Shown here piece after piece: positions 35,901 through 45,756 of a stretch of 64,000 nucleotides of DNA. The position numbers were made by a program, and so were the translations under genes. Under the pieces are notes generated by a model that had not been told where the DNA came from, did not search any database, and saw nothing but the letters and a program-made list of their open reading frames with translations. Numbering within the stretch: position 1 is the stretch's first letter; the number at the start of each line of letters is the position of its first letter. Origin of the DNA: an uncultured Parafilimonas sp. (lineage in GTDB: Bacteria; Bacteroidota; Bacteroidia; Chitinophagales; Chitinophagaceae); contig CAIRZB010000004.1 of assembly GCA_903882935.1 (NCBI GenBank), positions 18,549 to 82,548 on the forward strand, written 5' to 3'.

Positions 35901-37229
35901 TTACCTGAGTAGAAATGCCAACAGGTACACCATTATTATTGCGGTAAAACCCATTAGCACCGAAGCGGCTGAGTATACCTTAAGCACGGTGCGCATTTGC
36001 AACCCGGAGAAATTGGTGATAACCCAAAAATACGCATCGTTGGCATGGGAGATGAACATGGAACCCGCGCCCATAGAAAGCACGCAGAGCAGCCGGCCCG
36101 TTTCGGAGCCAAGGCCCAGTGCCACCAACAATGGCTTAACAATGGATGCTGCCGTTATGATGGCTACCGTGGATGAGCCTTGCGCGGTTTTTAACAAAAA
36201 CGTAAGCAGGAACGGAAACAAAAGCCCCAAACTGGCCAACGGTACTGAGCTGCTGAAATGCTCCCCAATTTTTGTGGCGGCCAACACTGCACCAAATGCG
36301 CCCCCGGCCCCAATAATTACTAATATGCCTCCGGCTTTTTCTGCCGCTTCCTGTAACAACCGAGCTGTTTTTGCATGGGTATGGTTTTTACCAGCCATAA
36401 ATGCCAGTGCTATGCCAAAGCATAACGCCACCACAGGGTCGCCAAAGATGCCAAAAAGATTTGTAAGCAAACTGCTGCCAAAGCTATTTACCGTAAAAAC
36501 CGACTTTGCGGCAATCAGCAAAATAGGCACGATAATCGGTAAAAATGCGGGCAATACTTTTGGGTTATTTAATGCCGTTTTTGGCTCATCTTCCCATTCG
36601 GGTTCGTCGGCAATTTTTTTGCCTGCATAGTTGGCCCAGGCAAATGCCACCAGCATTACCGGCAAGGCAACCACAATACCCAGCAGTATTAGGCGGCCGT
36701 AGTCAACCCCTAACGTAAATGCTGCGGCTGCCGCGCCCGGGTGCGGTGGTATAAGGCAGTGTACCGCATACAGCCCTGTTGCCAAAGAAACACTCATTAC
36801 AACCGCCGATGCCCCAGTGCGTTTTGCCAAGGAGCGGTTAAGCCCGCTTAGTACTATGTATCCGGAATCGCAAAAAACTGGCAGGCCCACAATAAAACCG
36901 GTAATGCCCATGGCCAGTGCGGCGTAGCGCTTGCCCGTTTTATTAAGGATGTAAGCTGCCATTACACCGGTGCTACCGGTGCTATGCAGTATAACGCCCA
37001 GCGTGTTGCCAAGCACAATAATAAACCCCAGCGACTTAAGGATGTTGCCAAAACCCTCTTTGGCAGTAAATATTAACTCAGCCATCTGCATGTTTGCACC
37101 AAGGCCTGTAACCAAACATGCTAACAATAGGGCAAAAAAAGGATGCACCTTATACTTTGCAGTAAGTAAGATGATGATTGTGATGCCAAAAAGTAAACTT
37201 ATTTGTAGTTGGATAAATGAAACGGCCAT
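35901..37229 (-). CDS. GntP family gluconate/carboxylate permease
   Basis: A 442-residue membrane protein with about 12 hydrophobic segments. Family signs include LACLVTGLGA, GFGNILKSLGFIIVLGNTLG, VGLPVFCDSGYIVL, HCLIPPHPG and the C-terminal AQGSSTVAIITAASIV and GAGSMFISHANDAYFW. GntP members import gluconate or related hydroxy acids with protons. No gluconate kinase is nearby, so the substrate is uncertain. The M19 dipeptidase gene follows 55 bases later. Confidence 0.9.
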   Translation of the reverse strand: MAVSFIQLQISLLFGITIIILLTAKYKVHPFFALLLACLVTGLGANMQMAELIFTAKEGFGNILKSLGFIIVLGNTLGVILHSTGSTGVMAAYILNKTGKRYAALAMGITGFIVGLPVFCDSGYIVLSGLNRSLAKRTGASAVVMSVSLATGLYAVHCLIPPHPGAAAAAFTLGVDYGRLILLGIVVALPVMLVAFAWANYAGKKIADEPEWEDEPKTALNNPKVLPAFLPIIVPILLIAAKSVFTVNSFGSSLLTNLFGIFGDPVVALCFGIALAFMAGKNHTHAKTARLLQEAAEKAGGILVIIGAGGAFGAVLAATKIGEHFSSSVPLASLGLLFPFLLTFLLKTAQGSSTVAIITAASIVKPLLVALGLGSETGRLLCVLSMGAGSMFISHANDAYFWVITNFSGLQMRTVLKVYSAASVLMGFTAIIMVYLLAFLLR

Positions 37230-37675
37230 GTTAAAATGCTTTGCCGCTGGTAAGATATAAACAAATTAACAGATTTTTTTGGCTGGTAATAAAATCCTCT
37301 ATACTTTCACGCCCCGTAAGTAAAAAAGTAGGCCCCCCGAAGAATCGGGAGGCCGCAACCAAAACTAACTGCTTATGAGAAAAATTGTATCTTAAGTAAT
37401 TTTCTACGCTTTTTTATTTCCCCCACTCACATTCACAATATAAAGGTACAAGATAAATGTACCAAACGCAATCAAAAAATCTTTAAAATCTGCGTTTTAA
37501 GCGGTGAAATAGGCACATTAAGCACTCTTTAACATTACATTCAATGGGTTACAATCAAGTTGCCTTGGTTCTGCTTGCTATTTAACCGCCCTTTTAGTTT
37601 TTTTTAAAAACCATTTAAGCACCAGCCCTTTAGCAACACACCTGTTTAATTTGTTAAATTTGTAAAAACAAGCGC
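37230..37675. other. Intergenic region with a minus-strand terminator-like hairpin
   Basis: About 445 bases without a convincing gene. GGCC-CCCCGA (37331-37340) pairs with TCGGGA-GGCC (37345-37354). On the minus strand this stem is followed by TACTTTTTT, so it looks like a terminator, yet no protein gene lies upstream of it on that strand. A minus-strand small RNA beginning near 37440-37480 is conceivable. Elsewhere I see only AT-rich sequence. Confidence 0.4.
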
Positions 37676-38125
37676 ATGTACCTTACGGGCAGTGATGAAT
37701 ATTTTATGCAATTTGCCCTTAACGAGGCCGTTAAAGCCTATGAAGAGGACGAAGTGCCTGTGGGGGCGGTGGTGGTTGTTAACAACAGGATAATCTCCCG
37801 TGGCTATAACCAAGTAGAACGGCTAAATGATGTTACTGCACATGCCGAAATGATTGCCCTTACCTCAGCGTTTAACTACCTGGGCTCAAAATATGTAACC
37901 AACGCCACCCTTTTTGTTACCCTCGAGCCCTGCCTAATGTGCTGCGGTGCACTGTACTGGAGCAAGATAGGCCGCATAGTGTATGGTGCCAATGATGAAA
38001 AGAACGGATTTAAGCATATAACCAACCTACACTGGCCTTTTCACCCAAAAACGCAACTGCTTAAGGGCGTTTTGGAAGAAGACTGTGCCAATATTGTAAA
38101 GAACTTTTTTAAGTCGAAACGATAA
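37676..38125 (+). CDS. tadA: tRNA-specific adenosine deaminase
   Basis: Deaminates the wobble A34 to inosine in tRNA-Arg(ACG). The 149 residues show the cytidine-deaminase-like zinc site: His56-Ala-Glu58 in VTAHAEMIAL and Cys86/Cys89 in EPCLMCCGAL. VPVGAVVV and YGANDEKNGF fit the family. The ATG at 37676 is 9 residues before the FMQFALNEA helix where homologues usually align, which is acceptable. A guanine deaminase relative is less likely because of the TadA-like C-terminus. Confidence 0.92.
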   Translation: MYLTGSDEYFMQFALNEAVKAYEEDEVPVGAVVVVNNRIISRGYNQVERLNDVTAHAEMIALTSAFNYLGSKYVTNATLFVTLEPCLMCCGALYWSKIGRIVYGANDEKNGFKHITNLHWPFHPKTQLLKGVLEEDCANIVKNFFKSKR

Positions 38126-38135
38126 ATGCCAGGTT

Positions 38136-38603
38136 TTATGCGGCGGCATTACCTACATGTAAGTCGCCCTCTTTCTTCCAAATATTGCCAATGAGGGATG
38201 AACTCATTTGCGCAATGTATTTGTATGGCCAAGTTATAAGCATTAAAATGGTTTGTTTGCTGTCGTCCTGCACGGTTGGGTCAAAGCTTTCCACCTGTTG
38301 GATGGTAAAGGTTACGCGGAGGGTGGCCGTATTTGAAATAATGGCCACACCATGCAAAACAAAACTATATGGCATCCCTTTTTTGTAGCAATGCAGTTCC
38401 GCCGCAAAAACATCCCATGTTTTTTCTACCAGCGGAAAATAGCTACAGTCAAATACAAGGGTATTTTCGTCCAAAAAATCCAGATGCCGTATAATGGCAA
38501 CAGGCAGCTTTTGTGACGATTCGTTGAAGCAAAAAAACGTAGCTTGGTCAAGCTCCTTTATTTTCCTCAGGTAATCAGTTTGGTGTGTGTGGTGGTGTTC
38601 CAT
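38136..38603 (-). CDS. Pyridoxamine 5'-phosphate oxidase-like (split-barrel) protein
   Basis: A 155-residue protein resembling small flavin-binding split-barrel proteins: KIKELDQATFFCFN, AIIRHLDFLDENTLVFDC, then alternating beta strands. The match is to the fold family, not to a known enzyme, and no catalytic residue can be named. The N-terminus is His-rich (MEHHHTHQ), which could bind metal or be incidental. It is convergent with tadA, 10 bases apart. Confidence 0.5.
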   Translation of the reverse strand: MEHHHTHQTDYLRKIKELDQATFFCFNESSQKLPVAIIRHLDFLDENTLVFDCSYFPLVEKTWDVFAAELHCYKKGMPYSFVLHGVAIISNTATLRVTFTIQQVESFDPTVQDDSKQTILMLITWPYKYIAQMSSSLIGNIWKKEGDLHVGNAAA

Positions 38604-38916
38604 AAATTACTGTTATAGCTGTTAATCGGTTTATTATTATATACGCTTAAATATGTTAATCGGTTGTATATGCACAACATTAAAATTTTAGCAGTTTTGG
38701 TCCACCAATGTATAACGTACATCCTTTAATACTAAAAACGTGCCGTGTTTAAAAAGCGGTAACCCATCACATCCTCATGCTTTTTAGTAAATGGCCAGTA
38801 CCCAGTTGATTATACCATACGCCAAAATGACGAATTTGGATTCATCTAAAAAAGGTGATAAATCACCAATTTTAAAAAGTTTACACGGTATTTTATGTTG
38901 CTGCGGTGCAATTGTG
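38604..38916. other. Intergenic region with paired direct repeat and weak terminator
   Basis: About 310 AT-rich bases. GTTAATCGGTT occurs at 38621 and again at 38655 (34 bases apart) upstream of the split-barrel gene and could be an operator pair. At 38854-38867 GGTGA pairs with TCACC, and on the minus strand a T-run follows, a possible weak recO terminator. No open frame convinces. Confidence 0.4.
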
Positions 38917-39651
38917 CTACAACACGTCCTGTAGTACCTGTAAGCTTTTTAACTCCCCAAAATCCTGTATGTGCAGAGTAAAAAATTGTAGGTAGGCATG
39001 CAATAGGTTTCTTCTGGCTGCCCTGTTTAACGGAATGGCCTCCAGGTCACTATAAAACATAATGTTGTTAATGGCCGAGGTAGCCTTAGCCAAATCGTCA
39101 GTTAAATAAAAGCCGTGTTGCGGTATGTTTTGCACAAAAGCCCCCTCCTTAAGGTCAATCACCGGGGTTTGGGCACTGTATTCCCCATGCATACGCAAAC
39201 CCAGTTCAGTAGCAAAATGCAGTGTAAAGTATAAGGGCAGGTTAGCAGTTAAGGCATCATTGCCTTTGTCGAGCTGGGTAAGGGAACCTTCCACCAAGTA
39301 AAACAACTCTGGGTTGGCCTCCGGTTGTTTCAGGCATCGTTGAAGCAGTTCTATCATGTACATAGCCGCCGCATTTTTTACAACGTTGTAAAACATATGC
39401 TCATATAAATAGCCCCATTGGTAATCCTTAATAAACTGCAGGTTTTTAAGTTCGTTATGGTATACCTCCATATCAAGCATGGAGCCTGGTTGAAAGTAGC
39501 TGCTTTTGCCCTGGCTGGTTTTGCTGCCTTTGCGCACGCCTTTTACTATATAGGTTTGCACCCCAAACAGCTCAGTATACGCCGTGGTAATTACACTGGT
39601 TTCACCATACGGTATGGTGCGTAATACTATGCCTTTTGTTTTGTGGGTCAT
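38917..39651 (-). CDS. recO: DNA repair protein RecO
   Basis: Anneals single strands and, with RecR, loads RecA in gap repair. The 244 residues start with the OB-fold segment KTKGIVLRTIPYGETSVITTAYTE (split here as the first 26 residues) and continue with VKGVRKGSK, PGSMLDMEVY and the helical AAAMYMIELL region. The zinc-finger cysteines of some RecO proteins are absent, which is seen in part of the family. Confidence 0.92.
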   Translation of the reverse strand: MTHKTKGIVLRTIPYGETSVITTAYTELFGVQTYIVKGVRKGSKTSQGKSSYFQPGSMLDMEVYHNELKNLQFIKDYQWGYLYEHMFYNVVKNAAAMYMIELLQRCLKQPEANPELFYLVEGSLTQLDKGNDALTANLPLYFTLHFATELGLRMHGEYSAQTPVIDLKEGAFVQNIPQHGFYLTDDLAKATSAINNIMFYSDLEAIPLNRAARRNLLHAYLQFFTLHIQDFGELKSLQVLQDVL

Positions 39652-39661
39652 TGCTTTAAAT

Positions 39662-40056
39662 AGTCAGAAAGTCGGGAAGTCCGAGGAAAAGTCGGAAAGT
39701 CCTGGTTACAGGAAGTCGGAAAGCAAGAAACTTGTTAGACGGACGCAAAGTCGGGAAACAAAAAATAGCCAAAAAGATACAAAGACACGAACGGCAGGCG
39801 GAAATGTGCGGAAAATTAGCCCGCATGTTCAGAATAATGAAACCAAACGATTGGAAGAGCAGTTAACCAACTTCTTTGCATTCCTGTTGGCTTTTTGCAT
39901 CGTTAGCCTACCCCCTCTAATTACCCTTTATTTGACGCTTAAAACCCTTAGCCCTCCGCTGACTTCTTGACTATTACCCCGTTCTCCCGGACTTTCTTGC
40001 CGACTTCCGGACTCTCCACCGGAGTTCCGGATTTTTCCTCTTGACTCTCGCACTTT
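39662..40056. repeat. AGTC-rich repeat island, two opposed blocks
   Basis: Block 1 (39662-39760) contains seven copies of AGTC in the context AAGTCGG/GAAGTCC. Block 2 (39957-40056) carries the reverse complement, six copies of GACT in contexts such as GGACTTTC and CGACTTCC. The two blocks therefore face each other around a 200-base core (39760-39956). This core has a frame with a hydrophobic stretch, but its codon usage and repeats argue against a gene. The island lies between recO and a four-helix-bundle gene. Confidence 0.65.
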
Positions 40057-40060
40057 TTCT

Positions 40061-40366
40061 TTAATTCAACGAATTACGAAGTGCGTTAAGCATCACCAAT
40101 ACTTCCTTACACATTAAATAGAGCTTCTCAAAGTCGGCTTTCGAAATAATATTTCTTCTTGCAGCTATAAATATGCAGCCAACAACTTCTATATCCGACC
40201 GGATGGCGATACCCAAAAATCTCTTGAATTCAGGGTTTGTTTGGCCAGTTGAACCCTCCACAATATTTAACGAAACCAAATCAGCAGCCCTTTTAATTTG
40301 CGAAGCAAATACATACACTTCTTCTTTAGGAAACTTAGCAGCACTGTCGCTAACCACGCCAGACAA
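40061..40366 (-). CDS. Four-helix-bundle protein (23S rRNA intervening-sequence type), start damaged
   Basis: About 101 residues of the S23/IVP four-helix-bundle family: FPKEEVYVFASQIKRAADLVSLNIVEG, then NPEFKRFLGIAI and a final helix. The first codon used here is a TTG at 40364-40366. The similarity continues upstream in frame to about 40408 (FKFEKLIVWQKALDL), but this stretch has no ATG, GTG or TTG before a TAG at 40412-40414. So the normal start is lost and the gene may be decaying. Members are often found in 23S rRNA insertions or next to repeats; function unknown. Confidence 0.65.
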   Translation of the reverse strand: MSGVVSDSAAKFPKEEVYVFASQIKRAADLVSLNIVEGSTGQTNPEFKRFLGIAIRSDIEVVGCIFIAARRNIISKADFEKLYLMCKEVLVMLNALRNSLN

Positions 40367-40477
40367 GTCCAGTGCCTTTTGCCATACTATAAGCTTCTCA
40401 AATTTAAATGGCTAAATATGTTTTAGGGTGAATATATTTTCGCAATTGAAAAACCCTAGAAAGTTGGCGGAAGTACC

Positions 40478-40563
40478 CATTTCCTTACGCTAAAGCACAC
40501 CTGACTTTCAGACTTTTGGTCTTTCCTCACTATTCGTAATACTGACTTCCTGTCTTACGGTCT
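40478..40563. repeat. GACT-rich repeat block at the end of the half carB
   Basis: Contains GACTTTCAGACTTTTGG and CTGACTTCCTGTC, the same type and orientation as the block at 39957-40056. It begins directly at the carB stop codon (40564-40566). Confidence 0.6.
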
Positions 40564-42210
40564 CTACCCCTCAAACGTGCTATAAAAATAAGGCGTCTTC
40601 GCTTCAAATTCGGCACTGCAGGTATCTACCATTTTGTATACCCTTGTAATGCCGGCAGCTTTGCGTTTTTCGTACACCTGTTCTTCGGTAACGTGGTTTT
40701 GCAGTATGGTGGCTATTTGTTCATCACCAAAGCCGTTTTTCTTGGCCTCTTTCAGCAAATCCAAAGGCAATGTCTCCAAGGTGTATTGCGCAATTTTCTT
40801 TTCTAATGCACAAATTTCCTGAATTTGGTAAATAAACCAACGGTCAATGCCAGTGGCCTGAACGATTGTTTTAACCGTAACGCCCTGCATCAAGGCATCT
40901 TTAATACGGAAGATGCGGTCCCATTTCGGTACTTTAATGTACTCCACAATGTCTTCGCTCCGCATAAGGTTTTTGCCGTAATAGCCCAAGCCAACGGCAT
41001 CATTTTCCAAGCTTTGGCAGGCTTTCTGTAAAGCTTCGGTAAAGTTACGGCCAATGGCCATCACCTCACCCACGCTTTTCATCTGTAGGCCCAATGTATC
41101 GTTGGCACCTTTAAATTTATCAAAATTCCAACGCGGCACTTTTACAATCACGTAATCCAATGCTGGCTCAAAGTATGCTGAGGTGGTTTTGGTAATCTGG
41201 TTCTTCAATTCGTCTAGGCTATAACCAATGGCCAGTTTGGCGGCTATTTTGGCAATAGGGTATCCGGTGGCTTTACTTGCTAAAGCAGATGAACGGCTAA
41301 CACGCGGGTTTATTTCCACGGCTATCAATTCCTCGGTTTCGGGGTTTTGGGCAAATTGTACATTACAGCCGCCCCAAAAATTACCCAGGCTGCGCATCAT
41401 CAATATGGCTTTGTTGCGCATGTCTTGAAACGCAGTGTCGCTCAACGTCATAGCCGGTGCCACTGTTATGGAGTCGCCAGTGTGTATGCCCATGGGGTCA
41501 AGGTTTTCCACCGTGCATATAATCACCACGTTGTCGTTGCAATCTCGCAACAGTTCCAATTCATACTCCTTCCAGCCCAGCACTGCTTTTTCTACCAATA
41601 CCTCATGTATAGGCGATGCCTGCAAACCGCGCTGCAACGCTTCGTCCAGCTCGCTTTTGTTGTGCACAAAACCGCCGCCAGAGCCACCCAGCGTAAAAGA
41701 AGGGCGTATAACCAACGGAAAACCAATTTCCTGCGCAAACTCCTTGCCTTCTAAAAAGCTGTTGGCCACGCGGCTGGGGGCAACGGCAATGCCAATATCA
41801 ATCATCAGTTGGCGAAACTGTTCCCGGTTCTCGGCTTTGTCAATGGCGGCTATATCCACCCCAATCAGGCGCACGTTATGTTTTTCCCAAATGCCCATTT
41901 CATACACTTCCTTACAAAGGTTAAGGGCAGTTTGGCCGCCCATGGTGGGCAGTACGGCGTCAATTTGGTTTTCCTCCAATATTTTTTCTATGCTTTCCGC
42001 AGTAAGCGGCCACAGGTAAACCTTATCGGCCATCATCGGGTCGGTCATAATAGTGGCAGGGTTACTGTTAATCAGTATAACCTTTATCCCCTCCTCGCGC
42101 AGGCTGCGGGCTGCCTGTGAGCCAGAATAATCAAATTCGCAGGCCTGCCCAATAACGATAGGGCCAGAACCGATGATAAGCACTGAATGTATGGAATTGT
42201 CTTTCGGCAT
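40564..42210 (-). CDS. carB: Carbamoyl-phosphate synthase large chain, N-terminal half only
   Basis: The large chain makes carbamoyl phosphate for pyrimidines and arginine and normally has about 940-1070 residues with two ATP-grasp halves. This frame has 548: the first ATP-grasp synthetase (IIGSGPIVIGQACEFDYSG at 12-30, PTMGGQTALN, VIRPSFTLGGSGGG, VEINPRVSRSSALASKATG) plus the oligomerisation domain. It stops after TPYFYSTFEG, exactly at the domain boundary where the carbamate-phosphorylating half should begin. That half is not in the window. It may be a natural carB split or a truncation next to the repeat island. Confidence 0.9.
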   Translation of the reverse strand: MPKDNSIHSVLIIGSGPIVIGQACEFDYSGSQAARSLREEGIKVILINSNPATIMTDPMMADKVYLWPLTAESIEKILEENQIDAVLPTMGGQTALNLCKEVYEMGIWEKHNVRLIGVDIAAIDKAENREQFRQLMIDIGIAVAPSRVANSFLEGKEFAQEIGFPLVIRPSFTLGGSGGGFVHNKSELDEALQRGLQASPIHEVLVEKAVLGWKEYELELLRDCNDNVVIICTVENLDPMGIHTGDSITVAPAMTLSDTAFQDMRNKAILMMRSLGNFWGGCNVQFAQNPETEELIAVEINPRVSRSSALASKATGYPIAKIAAKLAIGYSLDELKNQITKTTSAYFEPALDYVIVKVPRWNFDKFKGANDTLGLQMKSVGEVMAIGRNFTEALQKACQSLENDAVGLGYYGKNLMRSEDIVEYIKVPKWDRIFRIKDALMQGVTVKTIVQATGIDRWFIYQIQEICALEKKIAQYTLETLPLDLLKEAKKNGFGDEQIATILQNHVTEEQVYEKRKAAGITRVYKMVDTCSAEFEAKTPYFYSTFEG

Positions 42211-42324
42211 GGTATGATAAATTGTGCAAATGTAAGGCTGTGTGGTATTTGATGGCCGTTAATTTTTAAGTAGAGACGTTATGATTAAAAATTTGGTTAA
42301 TACAAACGCTATATATAATTTTAC

Positions 42325-42336
42325 GTAAGCACTTAC
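42325..42336. promoter_or_regulatory. Possible MarR operator
   Basis: GTAAG-CA-CTTAC, a 12-bp palindrome, lies 16 bases before the ATG of the MarR-GNAT gene. Autoregulation through such a site is common in the family. The short arms make this weak. Confidence 0.4.
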
Positions 42337-42351
42337 TTAAATACTTTGCTG

Positions 42352-43308
42352 ATGGATTTTTATGAAAAAGCAGGCAAAATGGCCATTGGCAGCCGCCTAC
42401 GCAGGCTGAGCGATCGCCTTACCGATGAAGCCGCAGGCATTTACAAACTGTACGGCAACAACTTACAGCCCCGGTGGTTCCCAATATTTTTTGCGTTGGC
42501 CAAGGGCGAGGAAAAAAGCATTACCCAAATTGCTGAAGAGGCAGGCCAAAGCCACCCCGCCATTAGCCAAGTGGCAGCAGACATGGTGAAACAGGGCTTT
42601 TTGCAAGAGAAAAAAGACAAGACAGACGGCCGTAGGAACTTGGTATCACTTACCGAAAAAGCCACCGAAATTGCAGGCAGGATACATTGGCAATTTGAAG
42701 ATATTAATGCCGCAGTGGAGGATTTGTTGCAGCAAACAGACCATAACATGTGGAAAGCCATTGCGGAATGGGAATATTTGTTGGATAAGAAGGGCATGCT
42801 GGCCAGGGTGGCCGAACAAAAAAAACGCCGCGAAAGCCAGGATGTGCAAGTAGTGCCTTACCGGCCGGAATTTAAGCAGCATTTTAGGGATATGAACGAG
42901 GCCTGGATACAGGCTAATTTTAAAATGGAGGAGGCAGATTACAAAAGCCTAGACCACCCAGAAGATTACATATTGGCTAAAGGCGGCCAAATAATTTTTG
43001 CCCTTTACAACAATGAGCCTGTTGGCACCTGTGCGCTGATTAAAATGGACGACACCTGCTACGAACTGGCAAAAATGGCCGTTACCCCTGCCGCACAAGG
43101 CAAAGGCATTGGTTTTATACTGGGCCGCGCCGCGCTTAGCATGGCTAAACAACTGGGTGCCAGCCGTGTTTATTTAGAAAGTAACACCAAACTTAAGCCT
43201 GCAATAAACCTTTACGCCAAGCTGGGTTTTAAAAAAGTTACCGGCAAACCATCGCCGTATGAACGTGCCAATATACAAATGGAGGTTTGGTTGGATGAGA
43301 AGGGCTAG
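42352..43308 (+). CDS. MarR-type regulator fused to a GNAT acetyltransferase
   Basis: A 318-residue fusion. Residues 1-150 are a MarR winged helix (ITQIAEEAGQSHPAISQVAADMVKQGFL, DKTDGRRNLVSLTEKA). Residues 165-318 are a GNAT acetyltransferase, with the acetyl-CoA loop AVTPAAQGKGIGFIL and the ending NLYAKLGFKKV. The ATG at 42352 is preferred over the TTG six bases earlier because it gives the usual MDFYEKAG start. The fusion is known in several phyla. It may acetylate a small molecule that it also senses; this is unproven. Confidence 0.9.
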   Translation: MDFYEKAGKMAIGSRLRRLSDRLTDEAAGIYKLYGNNLQPRWFPIFFALAKGEEKSITQIAEEAGQSHPAISQVAADMVKQGFLQEKKDKTDGRRNLVSLTEKATEIAGRIHWQFEDINAAVEDLLQQTDHNMWKAIAEWEYLLDKKGMLARVAEQKKRRESQDVQVVPYRPEFKQHFRDMNEAWIQANFKMEEADYKSLDHPEDYILAKGGQIIFALYNNEPVGTCALIKMDDTCYELAKMAVTPAAQGKGIGFILGRAALSMAKQLGASRVYLESNTKLKPAINLYAKLGFKKVTGKPSPYERANIQMEVWLDEKG

Positions 43309-43615
43309 GGGTTGCGGCTAATTATTTTGCAGGAACTTAATTTACAATCAGCGTTCATTTAGTAAATGATAAATGGAAAATGTAATAACTCAAGTAAGGG
43401 GCTAGTAGGGGTGTTGTTAAATTTCTCCACTTGAACGGACTTCAGTTGTATTGTTTCGCCCGCGAGGCTTTTATAGACAGGCTTTGGGGGATTAGGGGCT
43501 GGTTTTGGGTAAATATATTCAAAGAATCGAGAATATATTCTTCGGCTTATTAAAAATCGCCGGGCTGATATTTAACAGGGCTGACAACTTTTTAAAATTT
43601 GTCAACCCTTCCCCC
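43309..43615. other. Intergenic region with two inverted repeats
   Basis: About 307 bases without a gene. GGGCTGACAA (43578-43587) and TTGTCAACCC (43599-43608) form a stem just past the glpK stop, probably its transcript end although the T-tail is poor. AATATATTC (43512-43520) and GAATATATT (43531-43539) form a second perfect 9-bp repeat. Confidence 0.5.
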
Positions 43616-45513
<1,898 letters not shown>

Positions 45514-45649
45514 TTACCCTTATGTGCGGGCGGTGCTTTGCTGGGGGATTATTGCCACCGGCCAAACATCTCCTATTCTTTCGCGCTTGCTATCAAAACC
45601 TACAGGTTAACGGTTGAAAATTAAGCACCCGCGCCGCACATAAGGGTAA
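45514..45649. repeat. 136-base element with long terminal inverted repeats
   Basis: The left arm (45514-45538) starts TTACCCTTATGTGCGG and ends GTGCTT or TGCTT; the right arm (45623-45649) is its reverse complement except for a small bulge. About 24 of 26 positions pair. The 84-base interior has a smaller palindrome (AACCTACAGGTT). The form fits a MITE-like element or a structured RNA. No target-site duplication is obvious. Confidence 0.6.
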
Positions 45650-45756
45650 ATAGAATTTGTAATACCGTTAAAGAAGACCAGTTGCCAGGGGGTACTGATT
45701 GCTATGTTATTTTCCTTGCCATTAAAACCTATACCAAGCCTAACTGGTAGCTAACA

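Noticed and set aside
39584..39970. Open frame on the plus strand with a hydrophobic stretch
   Set aside because: It overlaps recO's start on the opposite strand and runs through the AGTC repeats; no family resemblance.
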